Both the position numbers and the translations under genes were made by a program. The notes under the pieces are model-generated. The model searched no databases and had not been told where the DNA came from. It saw only the letters and a program-made list of their open reading frames with translations. This document shows positions 8,741-17,747 of a stretch of 64,000 bases of DNA, piece after piece (the first letter of the stretch is position 1; each line of letters begins with the position of its first letter). The stretch is taken from assembly GCA_023411575.1 (NCBI GenBank), contig JAEYOP010000053.1:98563-162562 (forward strand), read 5' to 3'. Source of the stretch: Bacillota bacterium. GTDB lineage: Bacteria; Bacillota; Clostridia; Acetivibrionales; DTU013.

Positions 8741-10156
8741 ATGATGAAACGTAGTATTACTATGCTTTTGGCTTTAATTATGCTGCTGGCGCTCACAATG
8801 TCCGGCTGCGGATCGGCGCCGGCCACCTCGGGTCAGGAGGCTTCGGTTTCCGCAAGCGACGCGGAGGATGCTTCCGCCGGGGCCGCGGATGTGGCTGCGA
8901 CAACTCCGGACAATTCCCCATTTACAATAAAAACGACCATTCAAACCAACGAGCTGTCGAAAGAACAGATCGCGGAATTCGAGAAGGAAAACCCCAATCT
9001 GAAGGTGGAGATCGTTACCGCCGACAATACCAAGCTGATGGCCATGCTGGCGGCGGGCAATCCGGTGGACGTCATCCGCACGACCGGCATCAGCGCGGTG
9101 CCGACACTGGTAACCAGGGAATTGTGCCTTCCGCTGGATTCCTACCTGGATAAGAGCACAGTGATCAAAAAGGATGATTTTACCGCTGTCCAGGCGCTGT
9201 ACCAGTTTGACGGGCAAAACCAGGGAAGCGGTCCGGTATACGGCTTTGCCAAGGATTGGAGCATTGATACCACGCTGTGGATCAATAAGAAAATCTTCCG
9301 GGACGCCGGCGTGGAGATCCCGTCGGCAGACAAGGCCCTTACCGCTTCCGAGCTTGCTGATCTGGCAAAGAAGCTGACCAAGAAGGAAAACGGCAAAATA
9401 ACGGTATTCGGTTACGTACCGACCGTCAATACGGATGCCATCGCCATCAATCTCGCCTCCATAGGCAAATCCCTCTGGTCCGCCGACATGAAGACGTCCA
9501 GCTTCTCCTCGCCCGAAGCGAAGAGCATGCTGCAATACTATGTGGACCTGAGGAAGGAAGGCTGTATCCCCAGCTCGATCAATCCGCTGAGCGACGGATG
9601 GGGCGGAGCCGATTTCATGGATGACAAGATCGCCATCTACCAGACGGGCTACTGGTATGGAGGAATGATCCGCACAAATGACAAGATAAAAGACCGGATG
9701 GGCGACTTTGCCATGCTGCCTTCGCCCATCTGGGACGGCGGAAAGGTAATGCCTGCGGTTACAGGCGGCACCGGAGCGGTCGTATATTCCAAAACGAAGA
9801 ACCCGGACGCCGTATGGAAATTCATGGAGTACTACTTCGCAGGGAAACCGGCGGACGAAAGGGCCTCCAGCGGATGGGGACTTCCCTCCTTCAAGTCGAA
9901 AATGTCCATGATCCCCGCGGCAACGGATTTCGACAAGGCGGTGAACGCCGTGAACGACAAGGAAGTGGCCCTGGCGGACCTGTCCCTGATCAAAATGAAC
10001 AAATTTGCTCCCGAGACGTCCACCGACCCGATCCTGACCAAATATCTCGATCCGGTCATTTACGACAAGGCGACGCTGGATGACGCGGTCAAGCAGATCG
10101 ATACGGATATTTCCTCCATCATTGCCGACGGAATGGATGTAGCCGGCGTCGAATAA
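8741..10156 (+). CDS. ABC transporter extracellular solute-binding lipoprotein (family 1, sugar)
   Basis: The 471-residue protein begins with a lipoprotein signal peptide (MMKRS, hydrophobic core, lipobox LTMSGC with the lipidated Cys at 23) followed by a low-complexity Ala/Ser linker. The body has the family 1 binding-protein pattern: an N-terminal NELSKEQIAEFEKENP segment, a middle WINKKIFRDAGVEIP motif and a C-terminal KFMEYYFAGKPADE region. It is tethered outside the membrane and delivers a sugar or oligosaccharide to the two permeases downstream. GGGGG at 8731-8735 precedes the ATG. No ATPase gene is present here, so a shared MsmX-type ATPase elsewhere is probable, as is usual for such importers. 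Confidence 0.93.
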   Translation: MMKRSITMLLALIMLLALTMSGCGSAPATSGQEASVSASDAEDASAGAADVAATTPDNSPFTIKTTIQTNELSKEQIAEFEKENPNLKVEIVTADNTKLMAMLAAGNPVDVIRTTGISAVPTLVTRELCLPLDSYLDKSTVIKKDDFTAVQALYQFDGQNQGSGPVYGFAKDWSIDTTLWINKKIFRDAGVEIPSADKALTASELADLAKKLTKKENGKITVFGYVPTVNTDAIAINLASIGKSLWSADMKTSSFSSPEAKSMLQYYVDLRKEGCIPSSINPLSDGWGGADFMDDKIAIYQTGYWYGGMIRTNDKIKDRMGDFAMLPSPIWDGGKVMPAVTGGTGAVVYSKTKNPDAVWKFMEYYFAGKPADERASSGWGLPSFKSKMSMIPAATDFDKAVNAVNDKEVALADLSLIKMNKFAPETSTDPILTKYLDPVIYDKATLDDAVKQIDTDISSIIADGMDVAGVE

Positions 10157-10184
10157 TAATGTGAACCGATTTTCCGTAACAAAG

Positions 10185-10212
10185 CAGGTGGCCTTAAAAC
10201 CACCTGTTTTAT
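10185..10212 (+). terminator. Hairpin with U-tract between binding-protein and permease genes
   Basis: CAGGTGG (10185-10191) pairs with CCACCTG (10200-10206) and is followed by TTTTATT. It probably ends most transcripts or stabilises the upstream message, so that the binding protein is made in excess over the permeases. Confidence 0.7.
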
Positions 10213-10236
10213 TACGGACAGGGGAGGGTGGGTTTT

Positions 10237-11175
10237 TTGAAAAAAATCTCTTTGAAATCAAGAGAAGCGGTTTTATTCTATGTTCTGGTTTCTCCATTTA
10301 TCTTGTCCTTTGTTTTGTTAAAAATCTTTCCGATGGTCTATGCCATGTACATCAGCTTTACGAACGCCACCGGCTTTAATTGGGACCACCTGCGTTTTGT
10401 GAATTTTAAAAATTACGCCCGCATATTGCAGGATCAGGAGGTTTTGTATTCCGCGGGGCGGACTGTCCTGATCGCCATTGTATATGTGCCGCTCCAGATG
10501 ATCGCGATCAATCTGGTTGCCTTGCTGCTGACAAGAAATATCAAAGGCGTGGGCTTTTTCCGCACGGTTTACTATATCCCGTCCATCGTTCCGGCGGTGG
10601 CAGGCGGCATGATGTGGCTGCAGCTTTACAACAAGAATTTCGGGTTTTTCAACCAGATCCTGGGCCAGTTCGGGATCACGGTCAACTGGCTGGGCTACGA
10701 ATGGGTGACGGCGTCGCTGATTTTCATGATGATATGGGGGCTTGGCACCGGGCTGCTGATCTCCATAGCCGCCATTAAAAACGTGCCGAGGGAGCTGTAC
10801 GAGGCCGCGGAGATCGACGGGGCAAAATCCTTTTCCCAGTTCGTCCGGATCACTCTTCCATTGATCACCCCGGTAAACCTGTACAATCTGCTGATGGGCA
10901 TCATCGGCGCCATGCAGATATACGCGCAGCCCGTGTTGATCACTCCGGCCGGCGTCAGCGGCGGAAGCGGCATTCTCGGAGTCCCGCTGAAACCGAACTA
11001 TCTGTATGTCGTGCACATATACCAGCAGATTTTTGCAAAGCAGCGGTTCGGGTACGGCCTGGCATTGATATGGGTTCTGTTCATTGTCGTCGTGGGCCTG
11101 ACGCTGCTTGTTCTGCGCACGAGCCGGAATTGGGTGCATTATGAAGTAGACCAGGAGGGGGGCGGAAGGTCATGA
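10237..11175 (+). CDS. Carbohydrate ABC transporter permease (MalF/UgpA type)
   Basis: Six transmembrane segments are visible and the EAA loop (ELYEAAEIDGAKSFSQFVRITLPL) sits at about residues 185-210. A TTG at 10237 is preferred because GGGGAGGG at 10221-10228 is spaced 8 nt from it; a GTG at 10228 lies inside that site. The protein forms a heterodimer in the cytoplasmic membrane with the next gene product, and the EAA loop docks the ATPase. Stop and next start overlap (ATGA). Confidence 0.93.
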   Translation: MKKISLKSREAVLFYVLVSPFILSFVLLKIFPMVYAMYISFTNATGFNWDHLRFVNFKNYARILQDQEVLYSAGRTVLIAIVYVPLQMIAINLVALLLTRNIKGVGFFRTVYYIPSIVPAVAGGMMWLQLYNKNFGFFNQILGQFGITVNWLGYEWVTASLIFMMIWGLGTGLLISIAAIKNVPRELYEAAEIDGAKSFSQFVRITLPLITPVNLYNLLMGIIGAMQIYAQPVLITPAGVSGGSGILGVPLKPNYLYVVHIYQQIFAKQRFGYGLALIWVLFIVVVGLTLLVLRTSRNWVHYEVDQEGGGRS

Positions 11176-12008
11176 ATCATACAGCAAAAAAACAAATTTA
11201 CAAAATTTTTCTTTATACGGTTGCCATACTATTGAGCGTTGCGTTTGTCGCGCCTTTCTACTATACCCTTGTCAACTCGCTGAAAGGGCTGTATGACACG
11301 CCGAGCATGATTCCCCAGGGTTTCAACCTCAGCAATTACAAGCTGGCGGTGACGCTGATCCCCTTTTTCGACCAGTTGAAGAATTCCCTGCTGCTGATTC
11401 TTTTCGATGCGATCCCCTGCTTTATTTTCAACCTGATCATCGGCTTTGCGTTCGCGCGGCTGAAAGCGCCCGGAAAATCCTTCATCTTCATGCTGGTCCT
11501 TTCCACGCTGATCCTGCCCCAGGTTGCGACGCAAATCCCCCAGTACCTGATGTATACGAGGATTGGGCTGACCAATACGTTCTGGATCTGGACCATCGGA
11601 GCCATCGGCGGCAACGCGGTATACATCTTCCTGTACAGGCAGTTCTTTGCCGGCATTCCCAAGGAGTTGGAGGAGGCGGCGAGGATAGACGGCTGCTCCT
11701 TTATCGTCATGCTGGTCCGGATCTTCATCCCGCTGGCGGTTCCCGTCATTGTCATCGTGACTTTCCAGGACTTTTTCTGGGTGTGGTCGGATTTTATGAC
11801 GCCCTTTATGTACCTGCATATGGATAAGTGGCCTCTTTCCACCGCGCTGTTCGGAGTGTCCTATTCCATCGAGGGCAGCCCGAACGTCCAGTTGGACAGC
11901 CTGGTGGACGCGGCGGCGATCCTGCTCCTGGTTCCGGTCATTATCGCGTTTGCCTTTGCCCAGTCCTATCTGGTGGAGGGGATTTCCACCACCGGTATCA
12001 AAGCTTGA
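11172..12008 (+). CDS. Carbohydrate ABC transporter permease (MalG/UgpE type)
   Basis: The 278-residue protein has six membrane spans and the EAA motif ELEEAARIDGCS followed by the FIPLAVPV segment. It overlaps the preceding permease gene by 4 bp, so the two are translationally coupled and probably made in equal amounts. It is the second half of the translocation pore. The downstream lipoprotein gene starts 15 bp after its stop, suggesting a single operon. Confidence 0.93.
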   Translation: MNHTAKKQIYKIFLYTVAILLSVAFVAPFYYTLVNSLKGLYDTPSMIPQGFNLSNYKLAVTLIPFFDQLKNSLLLILFDAIPCFIFNLIIGFAFARLKAPGKSFIFMLVLSTLILPQVATQIPQYLMYTRIGLTNTFWIWTIGAIGGNAVYIFLYRQFFAGIPKELEEAARIDGCSFIVMLVRIFIPLAVPVIVIVTFQDFFWVWSDFMTPFMYLHMDKWPLSTALFGVSYSIEGSPNVQLDSLVDAAAILLLVPVIIAFAFAQSYLVEGISTTGIKA

Positions 12009-12022
12009 TGGGAGGAAAACAT

Positions 12023-13282
12023 ATGGGTCGCAGAAAAATTACCGCAGTTGCGGCACTCCTTCTTGCCTGCCTGCTGGCGGTCAGTCTGATCGGTTGCGGC
12101 TTTGCTCAAAATGCACCGGGTCCGGCAGGGACGAACAGTGCTGCAAACCTGGCAAGCCCGGAGTATATCGCCTTTGACGACATCAAGCCTTCTTATGTGA
12201 GGCTGTCGCAGAGCTGGGACGCCATGGGGATGGACGATAAGGAAAGGGTGTACATAGGATGGACCTGCAAGAGGGACAACGGACTGGAAGACTTTGCGGT
12301 ATTCCGGTACGACCGGGCCACCGGGGAAAGAAAATTCCTGGGCACCCTGATGGACGCCTCCGAAAAGGCGGGAAACCTGCATGACGGAGAGCAGATTCCC
12401 AAGGGCCACACGCGCATGATTTTTGCTAACGGCAAAATCTATATCGGATCCCAGGGATTCCACGACTTCAAGGAGGGCATAGAAGACCTTCCCAGCTACC
12501 GGGGCGCCCATTTATACGCATATGACATCCAGGCCGACAAGCTGGAAGACATAAGCGCAGCGATGCCCGACGGAGTCGTGGTGAAAAACCAGGGGATCGT
12601 GGCCCTGAATTATATGCCGGAGCGCAATCTGCTGGTCGGCCTTACTCATCCCCATAGCGACATTGTGCTCATCAGCCTCGACAGCAATAAAGTGGAAAAG
12701 GTCGTAAAAGGAATCCCGTGGAAGCTTGGCAATCCGCTCAGCAGGGAAATCCTCGTGACGAAATACGGGAAGATCTATACCTACCGCGGGACGGAGGACG
12801 CCAGATTCCGCGACCAGGAATTCAACATGTGGGAATATGATATTAAAACGGACAAAATGGGCATGACGGAGAACAAGTTCAAGGGCGGCTTCTGGAACGG
12901 AAGAGCGGAGACCGGAGACGGCAGCTTGATCTATATCAGCACCTGCAATGGCGAGCTTTACGTGCTCCATACCGAAACGGGGAAAACGGAGTACCTGACC
13001 CATTTCCTTACGGAGGAAGAAGTGAAGGCGGGGAATTTGAATACCAATTTTTACAGCATCACCTTATCCAACGACGAAAAGAAGCTGTATGCCATTCCGT
13101 CCACCAGGAACGGAAACCTGTACCAGTATGACACAGAAAGCAAAAAAGTGACCAGGCTGATGAGCCTTGGCGATGGGATTTACTGCGGCGGCAATATAAA
13201 GGATTCCCGGGGGAACCTGTATTTTGCCCGGTTTGACGTCTGGGAAGGAAATTGCAGGCTCCTTGTCATACCAACCAAGTGA
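12023..13282 (+). CDS. Lipoprotein of unknown function, probable beta-propeller
   Basis: The 419-residue protein starts with MGRRK, a hydrophobic core and a lipobox SLIGC (Cys 25), so it should be anchored on the outer face of the membrane. The start is supported by GGAGGA at 12011-12016. The mature part contains repeated strands of the type IYIGSQGFHDF, LLVGLTHPHSD, IYTYRGTED, LYVLHTETGK and LYQYDTESKK at regular spacing, which suggests a six- or seven-bladed propeller. No catalytic motif is recognised. It sits 15 bp after the permeases, so it is likely a glycan-handling or sensing partner of this importer. A role as second binding protein or in signalling to the dual-sensor kinase is speculation. 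Confidence 0.75.
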   Translation: MGRRKITAVAALLLACLLAVSLIGCGFAQNAPGPAGTNSAANLASPEYIAFDDIKPSYVRLSQSWDAMGMDDKERVYIGWTCKRDNGLEDFAVFRYDRATGERKFLGTLMDASEKAGNLHDGEQIPKGHTRMIFANGKIYIGSQGFHDFKEGIEDLPSYRGAHLYAYDIQADKLEDISAAMPDGVVVKNQGIVALNYMPERNLLVGLTHPHSDIVLISLDSNKVEKVVKGIPWKLGNPLSREILVTKYGKIYTYRGTEDARFRDQEFNMWEYDIKTDKMGMTENKFKGGFWNGRAETGDGSLIYISTCNGELYVLHTETGKTEYLTHFLTEEEVKAGNLNTNFYSITLSNDEKKLYAIPSTRNGNLYQYDTESKKVTRLMSLGDGIYCGGNIKDSRGNLYFARFDVWEGNCRLLVIPTK

Positions 13283-13360
13283 TCGGAAAGAAATAACGGT
13301 CTGACCATCTGAATTCATATGCATTCGGGATGTCACAGGCCACAGGAAAGGGAAATCATC

Positions 13361-16300
13361 ATGCAGGATACGAGCGGAGCTAAAGTCGAAATGAAACGGA
13401 AGCCGGTTTCCATCCCCACTTACGTTCCCTATCCGGCGGATAGGAATCCGGTTTTTTACGAAAAGCGGGCATACCAGGGGGCAAGCGGGAGAATCTATCC
13501 CCTGCCGCTTACGGACCGCCTGCGCCATGAAAAGACGGACAAGGCATACGATTCGGTTACTTTGGAGAACCGGTACATCAAAATAATGGTCCTTCCCGAA
13601 ATCGGCGGCCGGATCCATATGGGGCTGGACAAAACCAACGATTACCATTTCATTTACCACAACAGGGTGATCAAGCCCGCGCTGATCGGCATCGCGGGGC
13701 CATGGATCAGCGGCGGCATCGAGTTCAACTGGCCCCAGCACCACAGGCCGACGACCTTTATGCCGCTGGAAACAGCGCTGGAAGAGAACGCCGACGGCAG
13801 CAGGACCGTCTGGGTCGGAGAAGTGGAGCCCCTTTACCGGACAAAGTCCATGATGGGGGTGACGGTCTACCCGGACCGATCCTATGTAAAAGTCAAGGTC
13901 AGGGCGTACAACAGGACGTGCTTTCCTCAGCAATTCATGTGGTGGGCAAATCTGGGCGTGCACGTCAATGAAGACTACCGGATCATCTTCCCGCCCGATG
14001 TCGGCCATGTAGCTTTTCACGACAGGGCCTTCGTTTCCGGCTGGCCGATCCTGAAGGGCATATATGCGGGCAACGATTTCAAGGACGGCGTGGACGGGTC
14101 CTGGTTCAAAAACCATATGGAAGGCGGTTCCTTCATGGTCATGGACGGAACCAGCGGGTATGATTTTATCGAGGGCTACGACATGGGCCGGGAAGCGGGC
14201 GTGGTCCATGTGGCGGACCACCACATCGCCCCCGGCAAAAAGCTGTTTACGTGGGGCAACAGCGAGTTTGCGGAAGGGTGGAGGAAGAACCTGACCGACA
14301 ACGACGGCCACTATGTGGAATTGATGACCGGCGTCTATACGGACAACCAGCCGGATTTTTCCTGGATGCAGCCTAACGAGACCAGGACCTTTGAACAGTG
14401 CTGGTATCCTGTCCGGAAAATCGGGATCGTCCGCAATGCCACGGAAGATGCGGCAGTCAGCCTGGAGATCGGTGATTCCGGCATTGTGTCGGGCTATCAC
14501 GCCACCGGGCGGTTTGAACAGGCTTCCGTTGTTTTAAAGGCCGGGGAGGAAACCCTGTTGGAAAAAAGGATTGACATCGATCCCGCCACGCCTTTCCTTA
14601 CTTCCTGTCCAAAGCCGGCAGGCATTGAGGAGCATCAGGTATGGACGGCGATCTTTACCTCCGGGGGCAGAAAGCTGGCGGAGTACCGTCCGCTCAAAAC
14701 CGGGCCGGCAGGAATACCGGAAGCCAGGAAGCCTTCGCCTGAGCCGAAGGAGATTCGGGAAAAGGAAGAGCTTTACCTCCACGGTCTGCATATCGAGCAG
14801 TACAGGCACCATTCTCTGGAGGCGGAAGACTATTTTGCCGAAGCGTTGAAAAGGGATCCGGGAGATATCCGGTGCAATAACGCCCTGGGGCTGCTGCACT
14901 TGAAAAAAGGAAAATTTGAGAGTGCCGAAAGCTGCTTCCTGAAGGCGAAGGAAAGATTGATGTCGAGAAATACGAACCCGTATGACGGGGAAGCATTGTT
15001 CCATCTCGGCGTTTCCCGCAAATATCTCGGGAAATTCGAGGAAGCCTACGACGCATTCTATAAAGCCGCCTGGAATTATGCCTGGAAATCGGCGGCCTAT
15101 CAGATGCTGGCCGGGCTGGACTGCCGCGGCGGCGATTTCGAAAAAGCCTGGGATCACATCAACCGTGCCCTGGAGACGAATGTGGAATGCATCCGGAGCA
15201 GGGACCTGAAGGCCGCCATCCTGCGGAAAAGGCAAAAGCCGGAGGATGCCCTTGCGCTGGCCTGTGCTACCCGGGAACTCGACCGGCTGGACTATTGGGC
15301 CGGATTCGAAGTCTATTTTGCCGCAAAGGACCTGGGAAAGGAAAAAGAGGCTTCGGACAGCCTGCGCCTTATAAGCGATACGCTGCTGGGGAAGGCGGAG
15401 GCATACATAGATATTGCCATAGAGTACGCCGATGCGGGAATGCTGAACGAAGCGGACTTTGTGCTTGAAACCTATCTGGAGAGCTGTAAGTCGGGCAAGG
15501 CTTCCCCGATGGCGTATTACCATCTGGGCGATCTCAGCCTTCAGCGCGGAAACAGGGAAAAAGCGGCGGAGTATTTCAGAATGGGAGAACAGATGCCCAC
15601 CGATTATTGCTTCCCAAGCCGTCTGGAAGCCATAGGGGTCCTGGAAGCGGCCGGGAAGCTGAATCCATGGGGCGCAAGAGCCTTCTACTACCTGGGGAAC
15701 CTGATGTACGACAAGGGAAGGGCGGAGGAAGCGGTCGAAAACTGGGAAAAGGCCCGGAAACTGGACGGGGACTTTGCCATCGTGCACCGGAATCTTGCCC
15801 TCGCCTATTTCGACAAGAAGAAAGATCCCATGAGGGCCAGGACCTTCATGGAAAAGGCTTTCCAGTTGAATGACCGCGATTCCAGACTATTATATGAGCT
15901 TTTGCAGCTATACAAGAATTCTAATGAGGTTTCCGTAGAGGAGCGGCTTGCATTGCTTGAAGGAAGAGACTCTCTTGTGCAGGAAAGGAACGACCTGTAT
16001 ACCGAAATGCTCGTCCTCCTGCTTCAAAAGGGCAGGTTTGCAGAGGCGGCGCAAAAGCTTGGGGATCATGTATATGATATCTATGAAGGCGGGGAAGGAA
16101 AGCTCGTGCGGATTCACGACTGGGTTCATATCCTGCTGGGCCTGGAAAAACTCAAAGCGGGTGAAGCCGGGCAAACCCTGGAAGAGATCCGGAATGCGGC
16201 GGCGCTGCCCGAATATTACCATGAAGGCAGGCATCACGCTATGGGAACGCCGCAGCTTGACTTTTACGCAGGGATGGCGGCGGAAGCGGCGGGCCGGGCG

Positions 16301-16702
16301 GAAGAAGCCCTCCGGCAGTATAAAATCGCATCCGGGTACCATGGCTGGATGAGTGACGCTGTTTTCTATAAAGGACTTGCATTCCGCAGGCTTGGCATGG
16401 AAGAAGAGGCCCATAAGGCTTTTGAAAGCTTGATCGCGGAAGGCGATTCCCTTATGGAAAGGGCCGGAACCTACGGCTTTTTTGCCACCGGAGTCCCCAC
16501 GGCGCCTCCGTTCGAAAACAACCGGAAGAAGCGGAGTATGTCCGAGGGGTTCTACCTGAAGGGACTGGGTTACATCGGCCTTGGAATGGAGGAGGAAGGG
16601 CTGGAGGAACTGCAAAAGGTCTTTGCATGGGACGCCAATCACCTGGGCGCATGGATTCATTCCGGCAAATCCGGGGATCTCCTCCGTTGGATTCGCCGCT
16701 GA
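13361..16702 (+). CDS. DUF5107 domain protein with long TPR array
   Basis: The 1113-residue protein has no signal peptide or membrane segment, so it should be cytoplasmic. Residues about 20-340 are a DUF5107-type domain with a beta-sandwich, mutarotase-like look (ENRYIKIMVLPEIGGRIH, WISGGIEFNWPQHHRP, WWANLGVHVNEDY). The rest is a series of about 15 tetratricopeptide-like repeats (for example NNALGLLHLKKGKFESAESC, AFYYLGNLMYDKGRAEEA, YKGLAFRRLGMEEEA). ATG 13361 with an AAAGGGAA site is preferred over an ATG 42 bp upstream. DUF5107 has no firmly assigned function known to me; its position after a sugar importer and its His/Trp-rich conserved patches suggest that it binds or processes the imported glycan. 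Confidence 0.85.
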   Translation: MQDTSGAKVEMKRKPVSIPTYVPYPADRNPVFYEKRAYQGASGRIYPLPLTDRLRHEKTDKAYDSVTLENRYIKIMVLPEIGGRIHMGLDKTNDYHFIYHNRVIKPALIGIAGPWISGGIEFNWPQHHRPTTFMPLETALEENADGSRTVWVGEVEPLYRTKSMMGVTVYPDRSYVKVKVRAYNRTCFPQQFMWWANLGVHVNEDYRIIFPPDVGHVAFHDRAFVSGWPILKGIYAGNDFKDGVDGSWFKNHMEGGSFMVMDGTSGYDFIEGYDMGREAGVVHVADHHIAPGKKLFTWGNSEFAEGWRKNLTDNDGHYVELMTGVYTDNQPDFSWMQPNETRTFEQCWYPVRKIGIVRNATEDAAVSLEIGDSGIVSGYHATGRFEQASVVLKAGEETLLEKRIDIDPATPFLTSCPKPAGIEEHQVWTAIFTSGGRKLAEYRPLKTGPAGIPEARKPSPEPKEIREKEELYLHGLHIEQYRHHSLEAEDYFAEALKRDPGDIRCNNALGLLHLKKGKFESAESCFLKAKERLMSRNTNPYDGEALFHLGVSRKYLGKFEEAYDAFYKAAWNYAWKSAAYQMLAGLDCRGGDFEKAWDHINRALETNVECIRSRDLKAAILRKRQKPEDALALACATRELDRLDYWAGFEVYFAAKDLGKEKEASDSLRLISDTLLGKAEAYIDIAIEYADAGMLNEADFVLETYLESCKSGKASPMAYYHLGDLSLQRGNREKAAEYFRMGEQMPTDYCFPSRLEAIGVLEAAGKLNPWGARAFYYLGNLMYDKGRAEEAVENWEKARKLDGDFAIVHRNLALAYFDKKKDPMRARTFMEKAFQLNDRDSRLLYELLQLYKNSNEVSVEERLALLEGRDSLVQERNDLYTEMLVLLLQKGRFAEAAQKLGDHVYDIYEGGEGKLVRIHDWVHILLGLEKLKAGEAGQTLEEIRNAAALPEYYHEGRHHAMGTPQLDFYAGMAAEAAGRAEEALRQYKIASGYHGWMSDAVFYKGLAFRRLGMEEEAHKAFESLIAEGDSLMERAGTYGFFATGVPTAPPFENNRKKRSMSEGFYLKGLGYIGLGMEEEGLEELQKVFAWDANHLGAWIHSGKSGDLLRWIRR

Positions 16703-16772
16703 GCAGAAAGCGCCCGCCTTTCAAAGCGCCGGCTATTCCGATTTTTGCAGCTGGCAGTGTTTGGGGAATCTG

Positions 16773-17717
16773 TTATTTCACATCGCAGCGGGGCAGGCTC
16801 TCATCGGCGGCCGCGGCATGGCCGGGACCGTACTCTCCGCCGCGCAGCATCGCATACTGGGAATAGGTGAACAGCACGACGCCGGCCCATATGGGGGAAA
16901 AGGCAAGCAGGGAGGCGGAATCGAAGTGCTCCCGGAAAACAAAGATTCCCAAAAACAGCTGGATGGTGGGAGAGAGATATTGCAGAAAGCCGATAATGGT
17001 CAGCGGCAGCCGCTTTGTGCCTTCCGCGTAAAAGATAAGGGGAACGGCCGTTATCGCGCCGCTTAAAGCGATCAGGAGCCAGAAGGTCCAGGGCAGGTTC
17101 CCGGTGATTCCCGAGCCCCTTGCTTCGTGGAAAACCAGGTAAAGGAGAGAGGGGATCCCGATGACCAGGGTCTCAAAGCCCAAGCCGGAAACGGAATTCA
17201 GCCGGGATTTCTTCTTCAGGAGACCGTACAGGGCGAAGCTGACCGCCAGCACAATTGCCACAAGGGGGAATCTGCCGTACAGGACGGTTTTGATCCCCAC
17301 CCCTGCCGCGGCAAATGCAATGCTGACCTTTTGCAGCGGATTCAGTCTTTCCTTGAAGAAAACCCAGCCGAGGAAGGTCAGGATCAACGGGTTGATATAG
17401 TAGCCCAGGCTGGCTTCAATGACGTATCCGTTGTTTACCGCCCAGATGTATGTACACCAGTTCATGGCAATAAGCAGTGCGGGACCTGCTATGCGGAGCC
17501 ATTCTCGCCGGTCTTTGAGGATGTCCGCAAATTCCGCCCAGTTTTTCCTTGCGGCCAGCAGGAGGCAGACGAAAAGAAAGGACCACACCACGCGCTGGGC
17601 AAAGATCTGGAACGGACTGATGGCGCTTACCATTTTCCAGTAGAGGGGGAGCAGTCCCCATAAAACGAATGCCGAGGCCCCGAAGGCCAGCCCTTCAAGA
17701 TATCTTTTCCGATCCAT
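16773..17717 (-). CDS. rarD: RarD, EamA-family transporter
   Basis: This 314-residue protein has ten hydrophobic segments and RarD hallmarks: an N-terminal GLAFGASAFVLWGLLPLYWK, the WCTYIWAVNNGYVIEASLGYYINPL region (around residues 86-110), and LTIIGFLQYLSPTIQL near residue 240. RarD proteins are drug/metabolite-family permeases of unproven substrate; overexpression in E. coli gave chloramphenicol tolerance. The gene follows the AraC regulator on the same strand after 30 bp and may be cotranscribed with it. The site before the ATG is AGAGGATGAG, moderately good. Confidence 0.92.
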   Translation of the reverse strand: MDRKRYLEGLAFGASAFVLWGLLPLYWKMVSAISPFQIFAQRVVWSFLFVCLLLAARKNWAEFADILKDRREWLRIAGPALLIAMNWCTYIWAVNNGYVIEASLGYYINPLILTFLGWVFFKERLNPLQKVSIAFAAAGVGIKTVLYGRFPLVAIVLAVSFALYGLLKKKSRLNSVSGLGFETLVIGIPSLLYLVFHEARGSGITGNLPWTFWLLIALSGAITAVPLIFYAEGTKRLPLTIIGFLQYLSPTIQLFLGIFVFREHFDSASLLAFSPIWAGVVLFTYSQYAMLRGGEYGPGHAAAADESLPRCDVK

Positions 17718-17747
17718 TTCTCATCCTCTGTTTCCAACAAGATTTTT

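Noticed and set aside
8774..10297. 507-codon minus-strand frame opposite the binding-protein gene
   Set aside because: The plus strand encodes a clear lipoprotein binding protein; the antisense frame results from high GC codon use.
13064..14500. Minus-strand frame of 478 codons opposite DUF5107
   Set aside because: No family features; His/Pro/Arg-rich composition typical of antisense shadow.
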